Shown here piece by piece: positions 44,130-52,907 of a stretch of DNA of 64,000 nt. The notes below the pieces were generated by a model. It did no database searches, was not told the origin of the DNA, and saw only the letters and a list, made by a program, of their open reading frames with translations. The stretch spans positions 558,001 to 622,000 of the forward strand of contig NZ_CP186693.1 of the NCBI RefSeq assembly GCF_049532985.1. The letters are read 5' to 3'. The stretch is from Promicromonospora sp049532985 (GTDB lineage: Bacteria; Actinomycetota; Actinomycetes; Actinomycetales; Cellulomonadaceae). Positions within the stretch are counted from its first letter, which is position 1, and every line of letters starts with the position of its first letter. The position numbers and the translations under genes are program-made.

Positions 44130-45545
44130 ATGACGCGCACCCTCCTGCGTGGAGCGCGGATCATCACCCTGGGTCAACACCGCCCCGACTGGGAGCACGC
44201 GGACATCCTCGTCGAGTCAGACACGATCCTCGAGGTTGGTCCCAGCCTCGACAGCACGGGCGCGGACATCATCGACCTTGACGGTCGGATCATTCATCCG
44301 GGCCTGGTCAACGCGCACCTGCATACCTGGCAGACCGGGCTGCGGACGATCGGCACGGACTGGACCCTGGCCCAGTACCTCGCCAACACGCACGGCACGA
44401 TCGCCCACTACTACCGGCCCGAGGACATGCACATCGCCGCTCTCGCCGGCGGTCTGGGGCAGATCGACTGCGGCATCACGACCATCGGCGACTGGTGCCA
44501 CAACAACCCTTCCCCCGCCCATTCCGATGCCGCCATCGAGGGCCTGGTGGAATCCGGCGTCCGCGCTGTCTTTCTGCACGGCGCCCCCTACACGAGGATC
44601 GCCGCCGACTCCGCCCGCGAGATCGACCGACTGCTGAACGGACCCGGCCGACGACACGACCTGCTCACTATCGGCATGGCGATCCGCGGCCCCCAGCTCT
44701 CCTCCGCAGGACGCGCCATTGACGACCTCCGCACTGCACGGGAGCGCGGCATCATCGCATCGATGCACCAGACCGGTGGCGTGATGAAACCTGCCTGGGC
44801 GCAGGTGCGCGAACGGGGCCTGTTCGGCCCGAACGTGAACATCGCCCACGGCGCCGGCCTCAGCGACGAGTGGGTGGAGATCCTCGTCGACGCGGGCGTC
44901 ACATTCACCAGCACGCCGGAGAACGAGCTCGGTCAAGGTCACTCCGACCCGGTCACCGCCCAGCTGCTACCCCTTGGCGCCGCACCATCCCTGGGTACCG
45001 ACACGGACTGCGTCACCAACGGTGATCTACATACCTCTGCACGGATCGCGCTGGCGTACCAACGAGGGACCGGTCACAACAAGCACCGCCAGGAAGTCGG
45101 GATCTTCTCTCCCACGACGCCGGTTACGAGTCGCCAGGCCCTGGAATGGGCGACCATCGAGGGCGCCCGCGCACTGGGTCTTGCCGACCGCGTCGGCCGG
45201 ATCGAACCCGGGATGCAGGCCGACCTCGTCGTCCTTGACCCTCGTACGATCACCATGTGGCCCGCCCACGACTGCATCGCCGCGGCCCTGAACGCGCACC
45301 CTGGGGCTATCGAGTCGGTGATGGTCGCCGGCCGATGGCGCAAGCAGGACCACGCCCTGATCCGGACCGATCTACCTCACGTACTGGACGCGCTCATGGA
45401 GTCGGGCAACCGCATCATCGAGAAGTTCGAGAGCCCTGACCTGCTCGCCCGGGCACGGCAGCAGGCCGTGGACCGCATCGCGGGCCACCGGATGCGCAAA
45501 CAGCTCGGCACACCCGTCAGCCGCACATCGCACCGCCGGAGATAG
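44130..45545 (+). CDS. TRZ/ATZ-family amidohydrolase
   Basis: 471 residues, 72 nt after the hydroxylase gene. Metal site: His63 and His65 in VNAHLHTW, later His in IIASMHQTGG and NIAHGAGL, and Asp in LGTDTDCVTNGD; the small N- and C-terminal beta sandwich is present (GRIIHPG; RIEPGMQADLVVLDP). Relatives are hydrolytic deaminases or dechlorinases (atrazine, guanine, S-adenosylhomocysteine types). With the upstream enzymes it suggests removal of an amino or amide group from a nitrogen-containing substrate. Confidence 0.9.
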   Translation: MTRTLLRGARIITLGQHRPDWEHADILVESDTILEVGPSLDSTGADIIDLDGRIIHPGLVNAHLHTWQTGLRTIGTDWTLAQYLANTHGTIAHYYRPEDMHIAALAGGLGQIDCGITTIGDWCHNNPSPAHSDAAIEGLVESGVRAVFLHGAPYTRIAADSAREIDRLLNGPGRRHDLLTIGMAIRGPQLSSAGRAIDDLRTARERGIIASMHQTGGVMKPAWAQVRERGLFGPNVNIAHGAGLSDEWVEILVDAGVTFTSTPENELGQGHSDPVTAQLLPLGAAPSLGTDTDCVTNGDLHTSARIALAYQRGTGHNKHRQEVGIFSPTTPVTSRQALEWATIEGARALGLADRVGRIEPGMQADLVVLDPRTITMWPAHDCIAAALNAHPGAIESVMVAGRWRKQDHALIRTDLPHVLDALMESGNRIIEKFESPDLLARARQQAVDRIAGHRMRKQLGTPVSRTSHRRR

Positions 45546-45568
45546 AGGGAGTCCGAGCCGCAGTCCGA

Positions 45569-46270
45569 TCAGGCCGCTCTGCCCCGCTCCACGCTCAGCC
45601 CGATGATCAACCAGTCCAGCGCTGTGCGGAATTCGTCGACCAGGTGCTGATAGGGCAGGACATCCGCGGCGGCAACCGTGGCGGGAAAGGCCCCCGCGTC
45701 CAGGTTGCTGAACACCGATCCGATCTGCTCATGATCGGTCTCCGACTCCGCCTGCAGCTGCGCCGCGAACCCGATCACCAACCGGGACAAGGTCGCGTAG
45801 GTACGGGCCGCATCATGAGCGGAGAACCCGTTCGCCATGAGCAGGGACAGCACCCGCTCCCGCAGGGCCAGAGCGTTCGGACCGGTCGGGACATGCTCGA
45901 CCAGCAGCGAGGCCACACCTGGGTGCGCGGCAAGGGTTTCGAACAGCGTGACGGCTGTCGCTCGGCACACCGCCTCCCAATCGGCCGGCCGGGAGGCATC
46001 TCCGTCTCCAGCTCCCAGGGCCGAGAAGTCAGCATCACCCAGCACCTGGTCAGTCACCACAGCGATGAGGTCCGAGCGCCCCGCCACCGCCCGGTACAAC
46101 ACCGCGACCCCGCTGTTGAGCCGCGCAGCCAGCGCCCGCATCGTCAACGCCTGGGGCCCACCCTCGTCCACCAGCTCCAACGCCGTGCGCGCTATCCGTT
46201 CCAGCGGAACTCGAGGACGGCCCCGCCCTCGCCTGCTCGAGGTCTGACTCACTGGGCGCACGGCCACCAC
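45569..46270 (-). CDS. TetR-family regulator coupled to the membrane FAD oxidase gene
   Basis: 233 residues from GTG 46270, 1 nt after the TAG of the preceding gene; GTGs at 46267 and 46261 are alternatives. The longer frame upstream runs across the neighbour and is not used. GRGRPRVPLERIARTALELVDEGGPQALTMRALAARL is the N-terminal HTH start (in part), with the TetR_C tetracycline-repressor-type domain behind (VTLFETLAAHPGVASLLVEH). Convergent with the amidohydrolase gene (24-nt gap), so it may also control the 40760-45545 operon. Confidence 0.87.
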   Translation of the reverse strand: MVAVRPVSQTSSRRGRGRPRVPLERIARTALELVDEGGPQALTMRALAARLNSGVAVLYRAVAGRSDLIAVVTDQVLGDADFSALGAGDGDASRPADWEAVCRATAVTLFETLAAHPGVASLLVEHVPTGPNALALRERVLSLLMANGFSAHDAARTYATLSRLVIGFAAQLQAESETDHEQIGSVFSNLDAGAFPATVAAADVLPYQHLVDEFRTALDWLIIGLSVERGRAA

Positions 46271-46271
46271 C

Positions 46272-48437
46272 CTATTCCACCGGCGACTCACGCCGATGTT
46301 GAAGGGCGCCGATCGAGACGTCCTGAGCGAACAGTCCTCCCGGGTCGACTCTCCTGCGCACCGCATCGACGTCCTGGGCGATCGAGGTTGGGAACGACCG
46401 TTGCGGGCGGCGGCGGTCCTCGGCGTAGTTGGGCGAGGTGTAGCCGGTCGCCCACGGCGCCATGGACACGCGCAGCTCGTCGAGCTCGCGTTCCGCCCGC
46501 TCCGCCCTAGCCGGCGTGGGTGCTATCCCGGTGGCGAACAGTGACGTAGCCCCGCGGAGATGATCGAGAGCACCGCCGTCGGGTGGTGCTTCGCCAAACG
46601 CGCCGCCCAGCTGGCGGAGCTCGACGGTCGCGAGCGGAGAGCGGGGCCGGACGGCTATGTTCAGGAATGCTCGTTGTCCGGCGTCGTCGAGGTGATCGAT
46701 GAGCTGGTGATCCGCGGTCGTGGGCAGGGGTAGCGCTGGATCCATATGGGTCCACGGCACATCGAGCACGCTGCCGGGGCGCCAGGTGTCGATCAGAGGG
46801 GCCCCTACCGTCCGCAGCGGAGCAAGCAGGTCCTCGGCGACGTCCGCGACACGACTGTCCGGGTCATCGAGGCCTCGCGCGTGGATGACGCCGTCGACGT
46901 TCACGACCGTGCGTCCGGCGATGGCCGACGGGATGCCCGGCAATCGAGGAAGCCGCATGATCCGAAATGCCGTGGCGGCTTCGCGGGGGGCTTCGCGATG
47001 CCAGGCCGACCAGGCTGCGAGGAGATCTGGCGCGTGCTCGACCTTCCAGAAGGCCGTGCCCGTGATGAGAGCGGTGACCGGGAAGAGGCGCACTGTGATC
47101 GCCGTGACGACGCCGAAACCTCCCCCTCCACCACGCAGCGCCCAGAACAGCTGCGAGTCATGAGCGCGGTCCACGATGCGCTGGGCACCGTCAGCGGTGA
47201 CGATCTCGATCGACTCGATGGAGTTGGCGGCTACTCCGGATGCGCGACCGTAGAAGCTCAGCCCGCCACGGAGCAGGTAACCCATGGCCCCGACAAGCGG
47301 TGAGGACCCGTGAGGAGCCATGAGTCCCGTCGGTGCGAGCGCCTGGACGACCTCACCCCAGGCGGTTCCTGCCGGGATGCGGACGGTACGTGCCGCAGTG
47401 TCGACTGTGACCGGCTCGTCAAGCCGCATCCGGATCAGAGCGAGGCCGGAGAGATCAGGCAGGGATGCCGCCGCATGGCCGGTTGAGATGGCGATCACGC
47501 CCCGACCGGCCGAGGCGGCATCGGCGATGGCCGACTGAACGTCGCCGAGGCTTGCGGCTGTGTAGGCGACATCCGGGCGTGGACGCGCAGACCGCTCGAA
47601 GCTGCGGATCGCACGCCGATAGGCCGCAGTACCCGGACGAAGGCGGCGGCCTGTCTTTCTCCTGGGGCGCCATGCGATGGCTGCCACCAGAACGCAAGCA
47701 AGGAGAGCGAGAGTCAGTACGGTGGCTGCGCCCGGCAGGGCCGAGGCGAGCACCGCGCCCAAGAGCGCACCGATAGCCGTCGCCATGAGGCCACGGGCTG
47801 CCGCCTCAGCGGCCCGGTCCGGGCCCGCCGCCCTGCTGAGCTTTGCCACCGTTACCGCGAGAAGAACGGCCGTGACGACCAGAGCGGGTATCGACACCGC
47901 GGCCATCCTCTCGCCAGGAGAGCTCGCGATCGCCATCGTCACCGAGGCGAGGCCGGCCGAGAGCGGGATCAGCACCCGCCCCGCTCGCCGCGCGGATGCG
48001 GGCCATGGGCTGCCGACCCCGAGGACGAACCTCATTCTCGGCGTAGCGGGGGCGCGAACCTCTGCACCGCTGGTCACGAGTGCAGTCAACGCCGGTACGG
48101 CGAGGGCACCCGCACCCGCACCCAAGGAGGCAGCCACGACCCCGGACCACGCCGGAACCCCCGCTGTGGACGACGCCAGAGCAACAGCGGCAGCCGGGAC
48201 AGCGACAAGACCGAGAGCCCCGGTTCGCCGGCGACGCGCAGCGTCGCTCGCGGCCCCCCAGACCAGGAGTACAACGACGGTCAGCGCAAGGGTGAGTGTC
48301 ACCGAGCTCGTGGAGATGGCACCCACGACGACGGAACCGACGACGAGGACAAGGCCCATGCCCGAGAGGATTCGCCCGGCAGCGCCGATCCCGCTCAGAT
48401 CGGGCCGGTGGCGGTGCTGCCGTCCAGGATTCGACAC
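46272..48437 (-). CDS. Fusion of an eight-helix membrane domain with a BBE-type FAD oxidase
   Basis: 721 residues. Hydrophobic segments lie at about 22-42, 45-63, 73-90, 97-122, 154-172, 178-199, 216-234 and 236-256, then a basic RRKTGRRLR stretch. From about 270 on it is a PCMH/BBE FAD-linked oxidase: AISTGHAAASLPDLSGL (the His corresponds to the covalent FAD His), VGAMGYLLRGGLSFYGRASG, IEIVTADGAQ, WALRGGGGGFGVVTAIT, and the C-terminal SPNYAEDRRRP with FAQDVSI. The second covalent Cys of GOOX-like enzymes is not seen. FAD oxidases of this class are normally soluble or secreted, so the membrane part is odd. Frame is continuous across the junction. Regulated by TetR genes on both sides (inferred). 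Confidence 0.85.
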   Translation of the reverse strand: MSNPGRQHRHRPDLSGIGAAGRILSGMGLVLVVGSVVVGAISTSSVTLTLALTVVVLLVWGAASDAARRRRTGALGLVAVPAAAVALASSTAGVPAWSGVVAASLGAGAGALAVPALTALVTSGAEVRAPATPRMRFVLGVGSPWPASARRAGRVLIPLSAGLASVTMAIASSPGERMAAVSIPALVVTAVLLAVTVAKLSRAAGPDRAAEAAARGLMATAIGALLGAVLASALPGAATVLTLALLACVLVAAIAWRPRRKTGRRLRPGTAAYRRAIRSFERSARPRPDVAYTAASLGDVQSAIADAASAGRGVIAISTGHAAASLPDLSGLALIRMRLDEPVTVDTAARTVRIPAGTAWGEVVQALAPTGLMAPHGSSPLVGAMGYLLRGGLSFYGRASGVAANSIESIEIVTADGAQRIVDRAHDSQLFWALRGGGGGFGVVTAITVRLFPVTALITGTAFWKVEHAPDLLAAWSAWHREAPREAATAFRIMRLPRLPGIPSAIAGRTVVNVDGVIHARGLDDPDSRVADVAEDLLAPLRTVGAPLIDTWRPGSVLDVPWTHMDPALPLPTTADHQLIDHLDDAGQRAFLNIAVRPRSPLATVELRQLGGAFGEAPPDGGALDHLRGATSLFATGIAPTPARAERAERELDELRVSMAPWATGYTSPNYAEDRRRPQRSFPTSIAQDVDAVRRRVDPGGLFAQDVSIGALQHRRESPVE

Positions 48438-48488
48438 AGTGTTTCTCCATGTTTCCAGTGCTAGGAAGGGCTACGTTCGGCACCGGTC

Positions 48489-49121
48489 CTACTGGTAGCA
48501 GTCAGTTCCGAGGGCGGACGTAGCGGCGAGTCCACCAATAACGCTCCCGTAGACGAAGTCACGGGCGAGCGTAGCTATCGTCTCGATCGACGGGCGCCGG
48601 TCCGCAGGCGTGCCGAGCCAGTCGATGATCAGCGACACCGCACCAGCGGCAAGAGCAGAACGTGCCGAGTCGGCCGGCATCACACCGCCCTCCAGTAGCA
48701 CGGCAACCGGCGACGCCACCTTCAATCGGGCGCTCACAGCATCTGTGACCGCGGCGACCACCGCGCTGCCGCCGGGCCCCTCAAGCACTCTCAGGTAGAA
48801 GCGTTCGTGCTCGGCAAGGGCTCGCACGACACTTGTGAATGCATCACCCATGGCCCCGCGCAGATCGTCCGCCGGGTAGACCTCATCGAGGTTGATCCGC
48901 TCGAAGGCGGTCTCCAGGCGGCTCAAGGCCGCAGCCGTGAAGATGTCCGACAGACCATCGAACGCCTGGTAGAAGGTAGGTCGGGTCACGTTCGCCGCTT
49001 TGACCACGTCAGTGATCGAGATGTTCGATGCGTCCCTTTGGTCGAGGAGGGCTGTCGCTGCGTTCCGCAGGGCGTCTCGAGAGCGGCTGCCCCGGACAGA
49101 AGGCTCTCGTCCTTTACGCAT
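48489..49121 (-). CDS. TetR-family regulator with operator over its start
   Basis: 210 residues from ATG 49121. HTH at about 15-62: RNAATALLDQRDASNISITDVVKAANVTRPTFYQAFDG (in part: SITDVVKAANVTRPTFYQAF). Ends 51 nt before the membrane FAD oxidase gene on the same strand, so it is the likely first gene of a 49121-45569 unit. The start codon is part of the first of two tandem palindromic repeats, and there is no Shine-Dalgarno, so a leaderless autoregulated transcript is likely. Confidence 0.87.
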   Translation of the reverse strand: MRKGREPSVRGSRSRDALRNAATALLDQRDASNISITDVVKAANVTRPTFYQAFDGLSDIFTAAALSRLETAFERINLDEVYPADDLRGAMGDAFTSVVRALAEHERFYLRVLEGPGGSAVVAAVTDAVSARLKVASPVAVLLEGGVMPADSARSALAAGAVSLIIDWLGTPADRRPSIETIATLARDFVYGSVIGGLAATSALGTDCYQ

Positions 49122-49142
49122 GTAAATACCTTACACATGTAA
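49114..49142. promoter_or_regulatory. Tandem TTACRCATGTAA operator
   Basis: TTACGCATGTAA (49114-49125) and TTACACATGTAA (49131-49142), identical but for one base and set 17 nt apart. The first contains the ATG of the TetR gene at 48489-49121. Best explained as the autoregulatory site of that repressor. Confidence 0.75.
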
Positions 49143-49640
49143 GGAGACGAGTTCAAGCAGGCGGCGCCGTGGGTACCGAAACCACGCCGATGGTGCAGAT
49201 GACTCACCACTCCCGACGCCCAGCCGGGTAGGCCTGCACTGCGCCCTTGACGACGAGGCCTTCGATCCCCACCACCGGGAAGGTCTCGAACCACTCGACC
49301 GCGACCTCACGGTCCGCCGTGGCCTCCGAGAGACTCAATGGCGGTCGCTAATCCTGGGCCAGCTGCTCCAGTGTCCTGTGACGGTCGTCGAAGGGCAGGG
49401 GGCGATCGTCTTGGTTTGTCGTGCGCCAGCAGGTCTAGCACGGGCGTACGAGGCTGGCTGACCGGCCGCATGGGTCGCTTCCTGGGCGGTGCCGCGACGA
49501 GACCGCAACCTCGTACCGTCCTGGTCGCGGACGGCGGCCAGGCGGCTAGTTGACTGAACTCACCGTCGGAGGATCCCGGGCGTCGATGCGTGATTGGTCT
49601 GTCCGATCCGCAGTACTGAGCGAGCTCATCAGCGCCGGTC
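49143..49640. other. 498-nt gap with a DNA-ligase remnant
   Basis: No intact gene. Contains the ligase fragment at 49204-49345; the rest shows nothing recognisable. Confidence 0.5.
49204..49345 (-). pseudogene. ATP-dependent DNA ligase fragment
   Basis: Minus strand in frame to a TGA: VAVEWFETFPVVGIEGLVVK followed by GAVQAYPAGRREW. This matches the adenylation-domain end of ATP-dependent DNA ligases (GIEGLVVKG...YRPG-R-W). Only about 45 codons remain. Confidence 0.7.
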
Positions 49641-51077
49641 TCATGCCGCGGGCGCGCGATGAGCGCGGCGCGAGATCCATGCGGCGATGACGGTGGCGGA
49701 GGCGAACCCGGTCAGCATCACGACGATGTAGAGGTCGACGCCCTGTGCGGAGGGCGTCGAACTGCCGGGGGCCGTCGTCGCACTCAGGACACTTCCTCCC
49801 ACGATGTTCAGCACCACGGCGCCGACGCCGAGCATCACCTGTACGAGCGCGGCGACCACACCCTGTTTCTCCTCGGTCACAAGTGTCGTCGAAAGGTTGA
49901 AGCCCGAGGTGACCACTGCGCCCGCGGTCAGCCCGAGGAAGCCCACGCAGATCACGGCAGGGAGGAGCGACGCGGTCGACACCATGAGGCCGATCGCCGA
50001 GACGGTGCCGATGAGTACGCCACCCGCAAGCGTGCGCGCGGGGCCGACGCGACCGCCGAGCCATCCCGCGAGGACCCCGCCCGTAGCGGCGCCGAGCGCC
50101 GACAGTGCGAACATGAGTCCGAGCGAGCCGGAACCTTCCGCGAGCCCGTATCCCAGTCCCTCCTCCGGAGCGGTCTGCCCAATGATGCCGATCAGCTGCA
50201 GGAGAGCCTGATAGGCACCGACGCCGAGGACGACCACCAGCAGGGTCGCGATCACAGGGCGCGTCAGAATGCTCAGATCGACCACGGGCTCGGCGGTCCG
50301 CAATGCCGTGACCACCCACGCCGCCAGCAGCACGAAGCCAATCAGGAGAAGGCCGAGCAGTCCGAAGTCCGTCCAGCCCGCGGTGGGCGCAAGGCTGATG
50401 TAGGAGAGCGCGCCGGCGAGCCCGAGCCCGAGAAGAAGAGCGCCGGCGACGTCGACGCGGCCGTGTGCAAGTACGGGCGATTCGGGCAGGAACATGCGTA
50501 CCGCGGTCGCGGCAGCAAGAGCGAGTGCGGCAGACACCACGAAGACGGCGCGGAAACCGAACGCGTCGATGACCGCTTCGAAGAGGAACGGCGACACGAT
50601 GCCGAGGATCGCGGAGCCCGAGGTGACGATGCCGACTGCGGTCATCCCCACGCCGGCGGGAAACACCTGCCGGATGTAGACCACGGTGATGAAGACTGAG
50701 CCCACGGCGGCACCCTGGATGACCCGGCCGAGCAGGAAGACGCCGATGTTGGGGGCGATGAGGCAGATGAGCGCACCGGTGCCGCTCACGAGCAGTGCGA
50801 GCACGAGGATGCGGCGCTTGCCGTAGACGTCCGCGCTCTTGCCCAGCAACGGCGCCCACATCGCGCCGGAAAGGATGGCGCTGGCGTTGAGCCATGCACT
50901 CTGGTCTGTGCCGAAGAACTCGGCCATCTGCGGCAGCACGAGCAGGGGCGCGACGACGACGGTGTCGACGAGGGTGTTCGCGACGATAAGGATCGCGACC
51001 CACCAGACGAGTTGAGCGCGCCAACCGTCGTATTCTCGTACCGCAGGTCGGTGAGGGCTCACATGGCTCTGGGTCAT
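49641..51077 (-). CDS. MFS drug/metabolite exporter (DHA2-like)
   Basis: 478 residues, ATG 51077 behind GGAAGTG. Twelve to fourteen hydrophobic helices. Motif A between helices 2 and 3 reads GKSADVYGKRRIL, and helix 5 carries a motif-C-like GSAILGIVSPFLFEAV. LPQMAEFFGTDQSAWLNASAILSGAMWAPLLGK (in part) is typical of DHA2 members. Drives proton-coupled export of small hydrophobic compounds. The adjacent divergent TetR gene 236 nt away is the likely local repressor. Confidence 0.9.
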   Translation of the reverse strand: MTQSHVSPHRPAVREYDGWRAQLVWWVAILIVANTLVDTVVVAPLLVLPQMAEFFGTDQSAWLNASAILSGAMWAPLLGKSADVYGKRRILVLALLVSGTGALICLIAPNIGVFLLGRVIQGAAVGSVFITVVYIRQVFPAGVGMTAVGIVTSGSAILGIVSPFLFEAVIDAFGFRAVFVVSAALALAAATAVRMFLPESPVLAHGRVDVAGALLLGLGLAGALSYISLAPTAGWTDFGLLGLLLIGFVLLAAWVVTALRTAEPVVDLSILTRPVIATLLVVVLGVGAYQALLQLIGIIGQTAPEEGLGYGLAEGSGSLGLMFALSALGAATGGVLAGWLGGRVGPARTLAGGVLIGTVSAIGLMVSTASLLPAVICVGFLGLTAGAVVTSGFNLSTTLVTEEKQGVVAALVQVMLGVGAVVLNIVGGSVLSATTAPGSSTPSAQGVDLYIVVMLTGFASATVIAAWISRRAHRAPAA

Positions 51078-51312
51078 GATTCACTTCCGGAAGTCCAGGA
51101 CGACGCCTTTTACGTCGAAGATTCCGGGCATTCTTGGGGGACGACGTTGCAGCCCCTCGAAGATGCCGGAAACGCGCGTGGAGAACTCTCTTGGTGCAGT
51201 AAACGTCACTCGTTCCGGGGTGAGCGAGCGAAACGGCCAAGGTCAGTGGCCTCGGCTCGCCGCCGTCATGCAATGGCAGAGGTCGGGCGACACTGATGGG
51301 AGGCCAGGGCTC

Positions 51313-51915
51313 ATGACGGTGAACCCTGCATCGCGCGCACGTCGCCCTGGTGGGCGCACGCGCCAGGTCACGGAGCGGCTGTGGACGGCGGCGCTCGAGA
51401 TCCTCTCCGAGAAGGGTGTCGACGGCCTGCAGTACGAGGAGCTCGCCTCCCGCGCGCAAGTCGGTCGCGCCACGGTCTACCGACGGTGGCCGAGTCGCGA
51501 CGAACTCCTTCGTGACGTGCTCGCGCGATTTGCCGAGACGTCAGTGCCGATCGACGACACCGGCGACGTCGTCCGCGATCTCACGGCATTCCTGCACGCG
51601 TTCGGCGCGGCGTCCGCCACCCCGACCGGTCGTGCGGTGCTGCAGATCCTCCTGCGTCGCGATGACGGCGCGGATGGGCTGCACCGCACGGCGCTGGACC
51701 TGCTGGATCGCCGCACCGGTGATCTGCAGTGCCGCCTCGACCAGGCTGCCGAGGCAGGGCAGCTGCCTCCAGTGGACGCGTCCTTCGTCAACATGATGCT
51801 GGCAGGCCCGGTGCAGTGGTTCGTCCTGCGTCGGGAGCGGCCCTTCGCCCTGAGCGATGCGCGCGAGATCGTGGAGCTCGTGGTCGCTGGACTGTGGCGG
51901 AATCGCATCGACTAG
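51313..51915 (+). CDS. TetR-family regulator
   Basis: 200 residues from ATG 51313; the longer frame upstream (from 51076) lies across the divergent promoter and is rejected. HTH about 18-65: LWTAALEILSEKGVDGLQYEELASRAQVGRATVYRRWPSRDELL (in part: YEELASRAQVGRATVYRRW). C-terminal TetR_C domain with VLQILLRRDDGADG. Between a divergent MFS exporter and a crotonase gene; the inverted repeat at 51990-52015 suggests that it also controls the latter. Confidence 0.88.
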   Translation: MTVNPASRARRPGGRTRQVTERLWTAALEILSEKGVDGLQYEELASRAQVGRATVYRRWPSRDELLRDVLARFAETSVPIDDTGDVVRDLTAFLHAFGAASATPTGRAVLQILLRRDDGADGLHRTALDLLDRRTGDLQCRLDQAAEAGQLPPVDASFVNMMLAGPVQWFVLRRERPFALSDAREIVELVVAGLWRNRID

Positions 51916-51989
51916 GTCTCGGAAACTTCGTCGGGAGGCTGATGGATGCGTGTTTCCTGCGGTCCCTCGCCAGGGCGACCGTCTCTACT

Positions 51990-52015
51990 CTTAACGAGAT
52001 AGCGTGTCTCATTAG
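51990..52015. promoter_or_regulatory. Imperfect inverted repeat before the crotonase gene
   Basis: CTTAACGAGA, 7 nt, TCTCATTAG: arms match in GAGA/TCTC and partly beyond. It lies 38 nt before the ATG in an AT-richer patch, in the position of an operator. Confidence 0.4.
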
Positions 52016-52052
52016 TGGGCGGGAACGGCTCGCTCCGACGAAGGGACTCACC

Positions 52053-52907
52053 ATGGTGGACACGTCAAGCTTCGGATGGGACGGCCACGTTGCGCCCACG
52101 CCGCTGGAGGAGTACTCGAAGCGCTACGCCGACTTCTTCGAGATGCGCCGGGAGGGCGGCATCCTTGAGCTGCGTCTGCACACGGACGGCGGCCCGTACG
52201 TGCACAACTGGGCCGCGCACAACGCGTGGAACCGCGTGTGGCAGGACGTCGGCAACGACCCCGAGAACCACGTGCTGATCATCACGGGAACCGGGGACAC
52301 CTGGTTCCGCGGCGACCCGCGTCAGACCTGGCCGAAGCCGCTCGTCGAGGAGTCGCCGGACTACATCTTCCAGCAGACGATCGACGCCTGGAAGCTGATC
52401 GAGAACTTCGTGAACAACATCGACGTCCCCACCATCGCGGCGGTGAACGGTCCGGGGATCCATACGGAGTTCGCGCTGATGTGCGACGTGACCCTCGCCG
52501 CGGAGGACGCCGACTTCATGGACCCGCACTTCATGGTGGGCACGGCGCCCGGTGACGGTCTCTCGCTCGCCTTGCAGCATCTGATGGGCACCAAGCGCGC
52601 CGCATACGCCATCTACGGCGGGACCAGTATCCCCGCCCGGAAGGCCCTTGAGTACGGCCTCGTCAGTGACGTGCTGCCTCGCGAGGAGCTCGTGCCGAAG
52701 GCTTGGGACCTCGCTCGCACCATCATGAAGCGACCGAGGTTCGCCCGGTGGGCGACGCACAGCATTCTCAACCGCCCCTGGCGCAAGCTCGTCACGGAGG
52801 ACTTCGGCTTCCACTTCTCGCAGCAGTCGCTGGCGACCGTGGCCTCGAAGGCGCTCATTCCCGACCCCGAGCTGGTCGCCGACGCTCGCGGGCGCAAGGT
52901 CTGGTGA
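52053..52907 (+). CDS. 6-oxocamphor hydrolase-like crotonase (C-C hydrolase)
   Basis: 284 residues from ATG 52053. The N-terminus (TPLEEYSKRYADFFEMRREGG) and fold follow the crotonase superfamily, and the three residues used by Rhodococcus 6-oxocamphor hydrolase for retro-Claisen cleavage are all present at matching spacing: His137 (GPGIHTEFAL), His159 (MDPHFMVG) and Asp168 (APGDGLS). Ordinary enoyl-CoA hydratases have two Glu instead, which are absent here. It likely cleaves a non-activated cyclic beta-diketone. Overlaps the next gene by 4 nt (GTGA). Confidence 0.82.
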   Translation: MVDTSSFGWDGHVAPTPLEEYSKRYADFFEMRREGGILELRLHTDGGPYVHNWAAHNAWNRVWQDVGNDPENHVLIITGTGDTWFRGDPRQTWPKPLVEESPDYIFQQTIDAWKLIENFVNNIDVPTIAAVNGPGIHTEFALMCDVTLAAEDADFMDPHFMVGTAPGDGLSLALQHLMGTKRAAYAIYGGTSIPARKALEYGLVSDVLPREELVPKAWDLARTIMKRPRFARWATHSILNRPWRKLVTEDFGFHFSQQSLATVASKALIPDPELVADARGRKVW

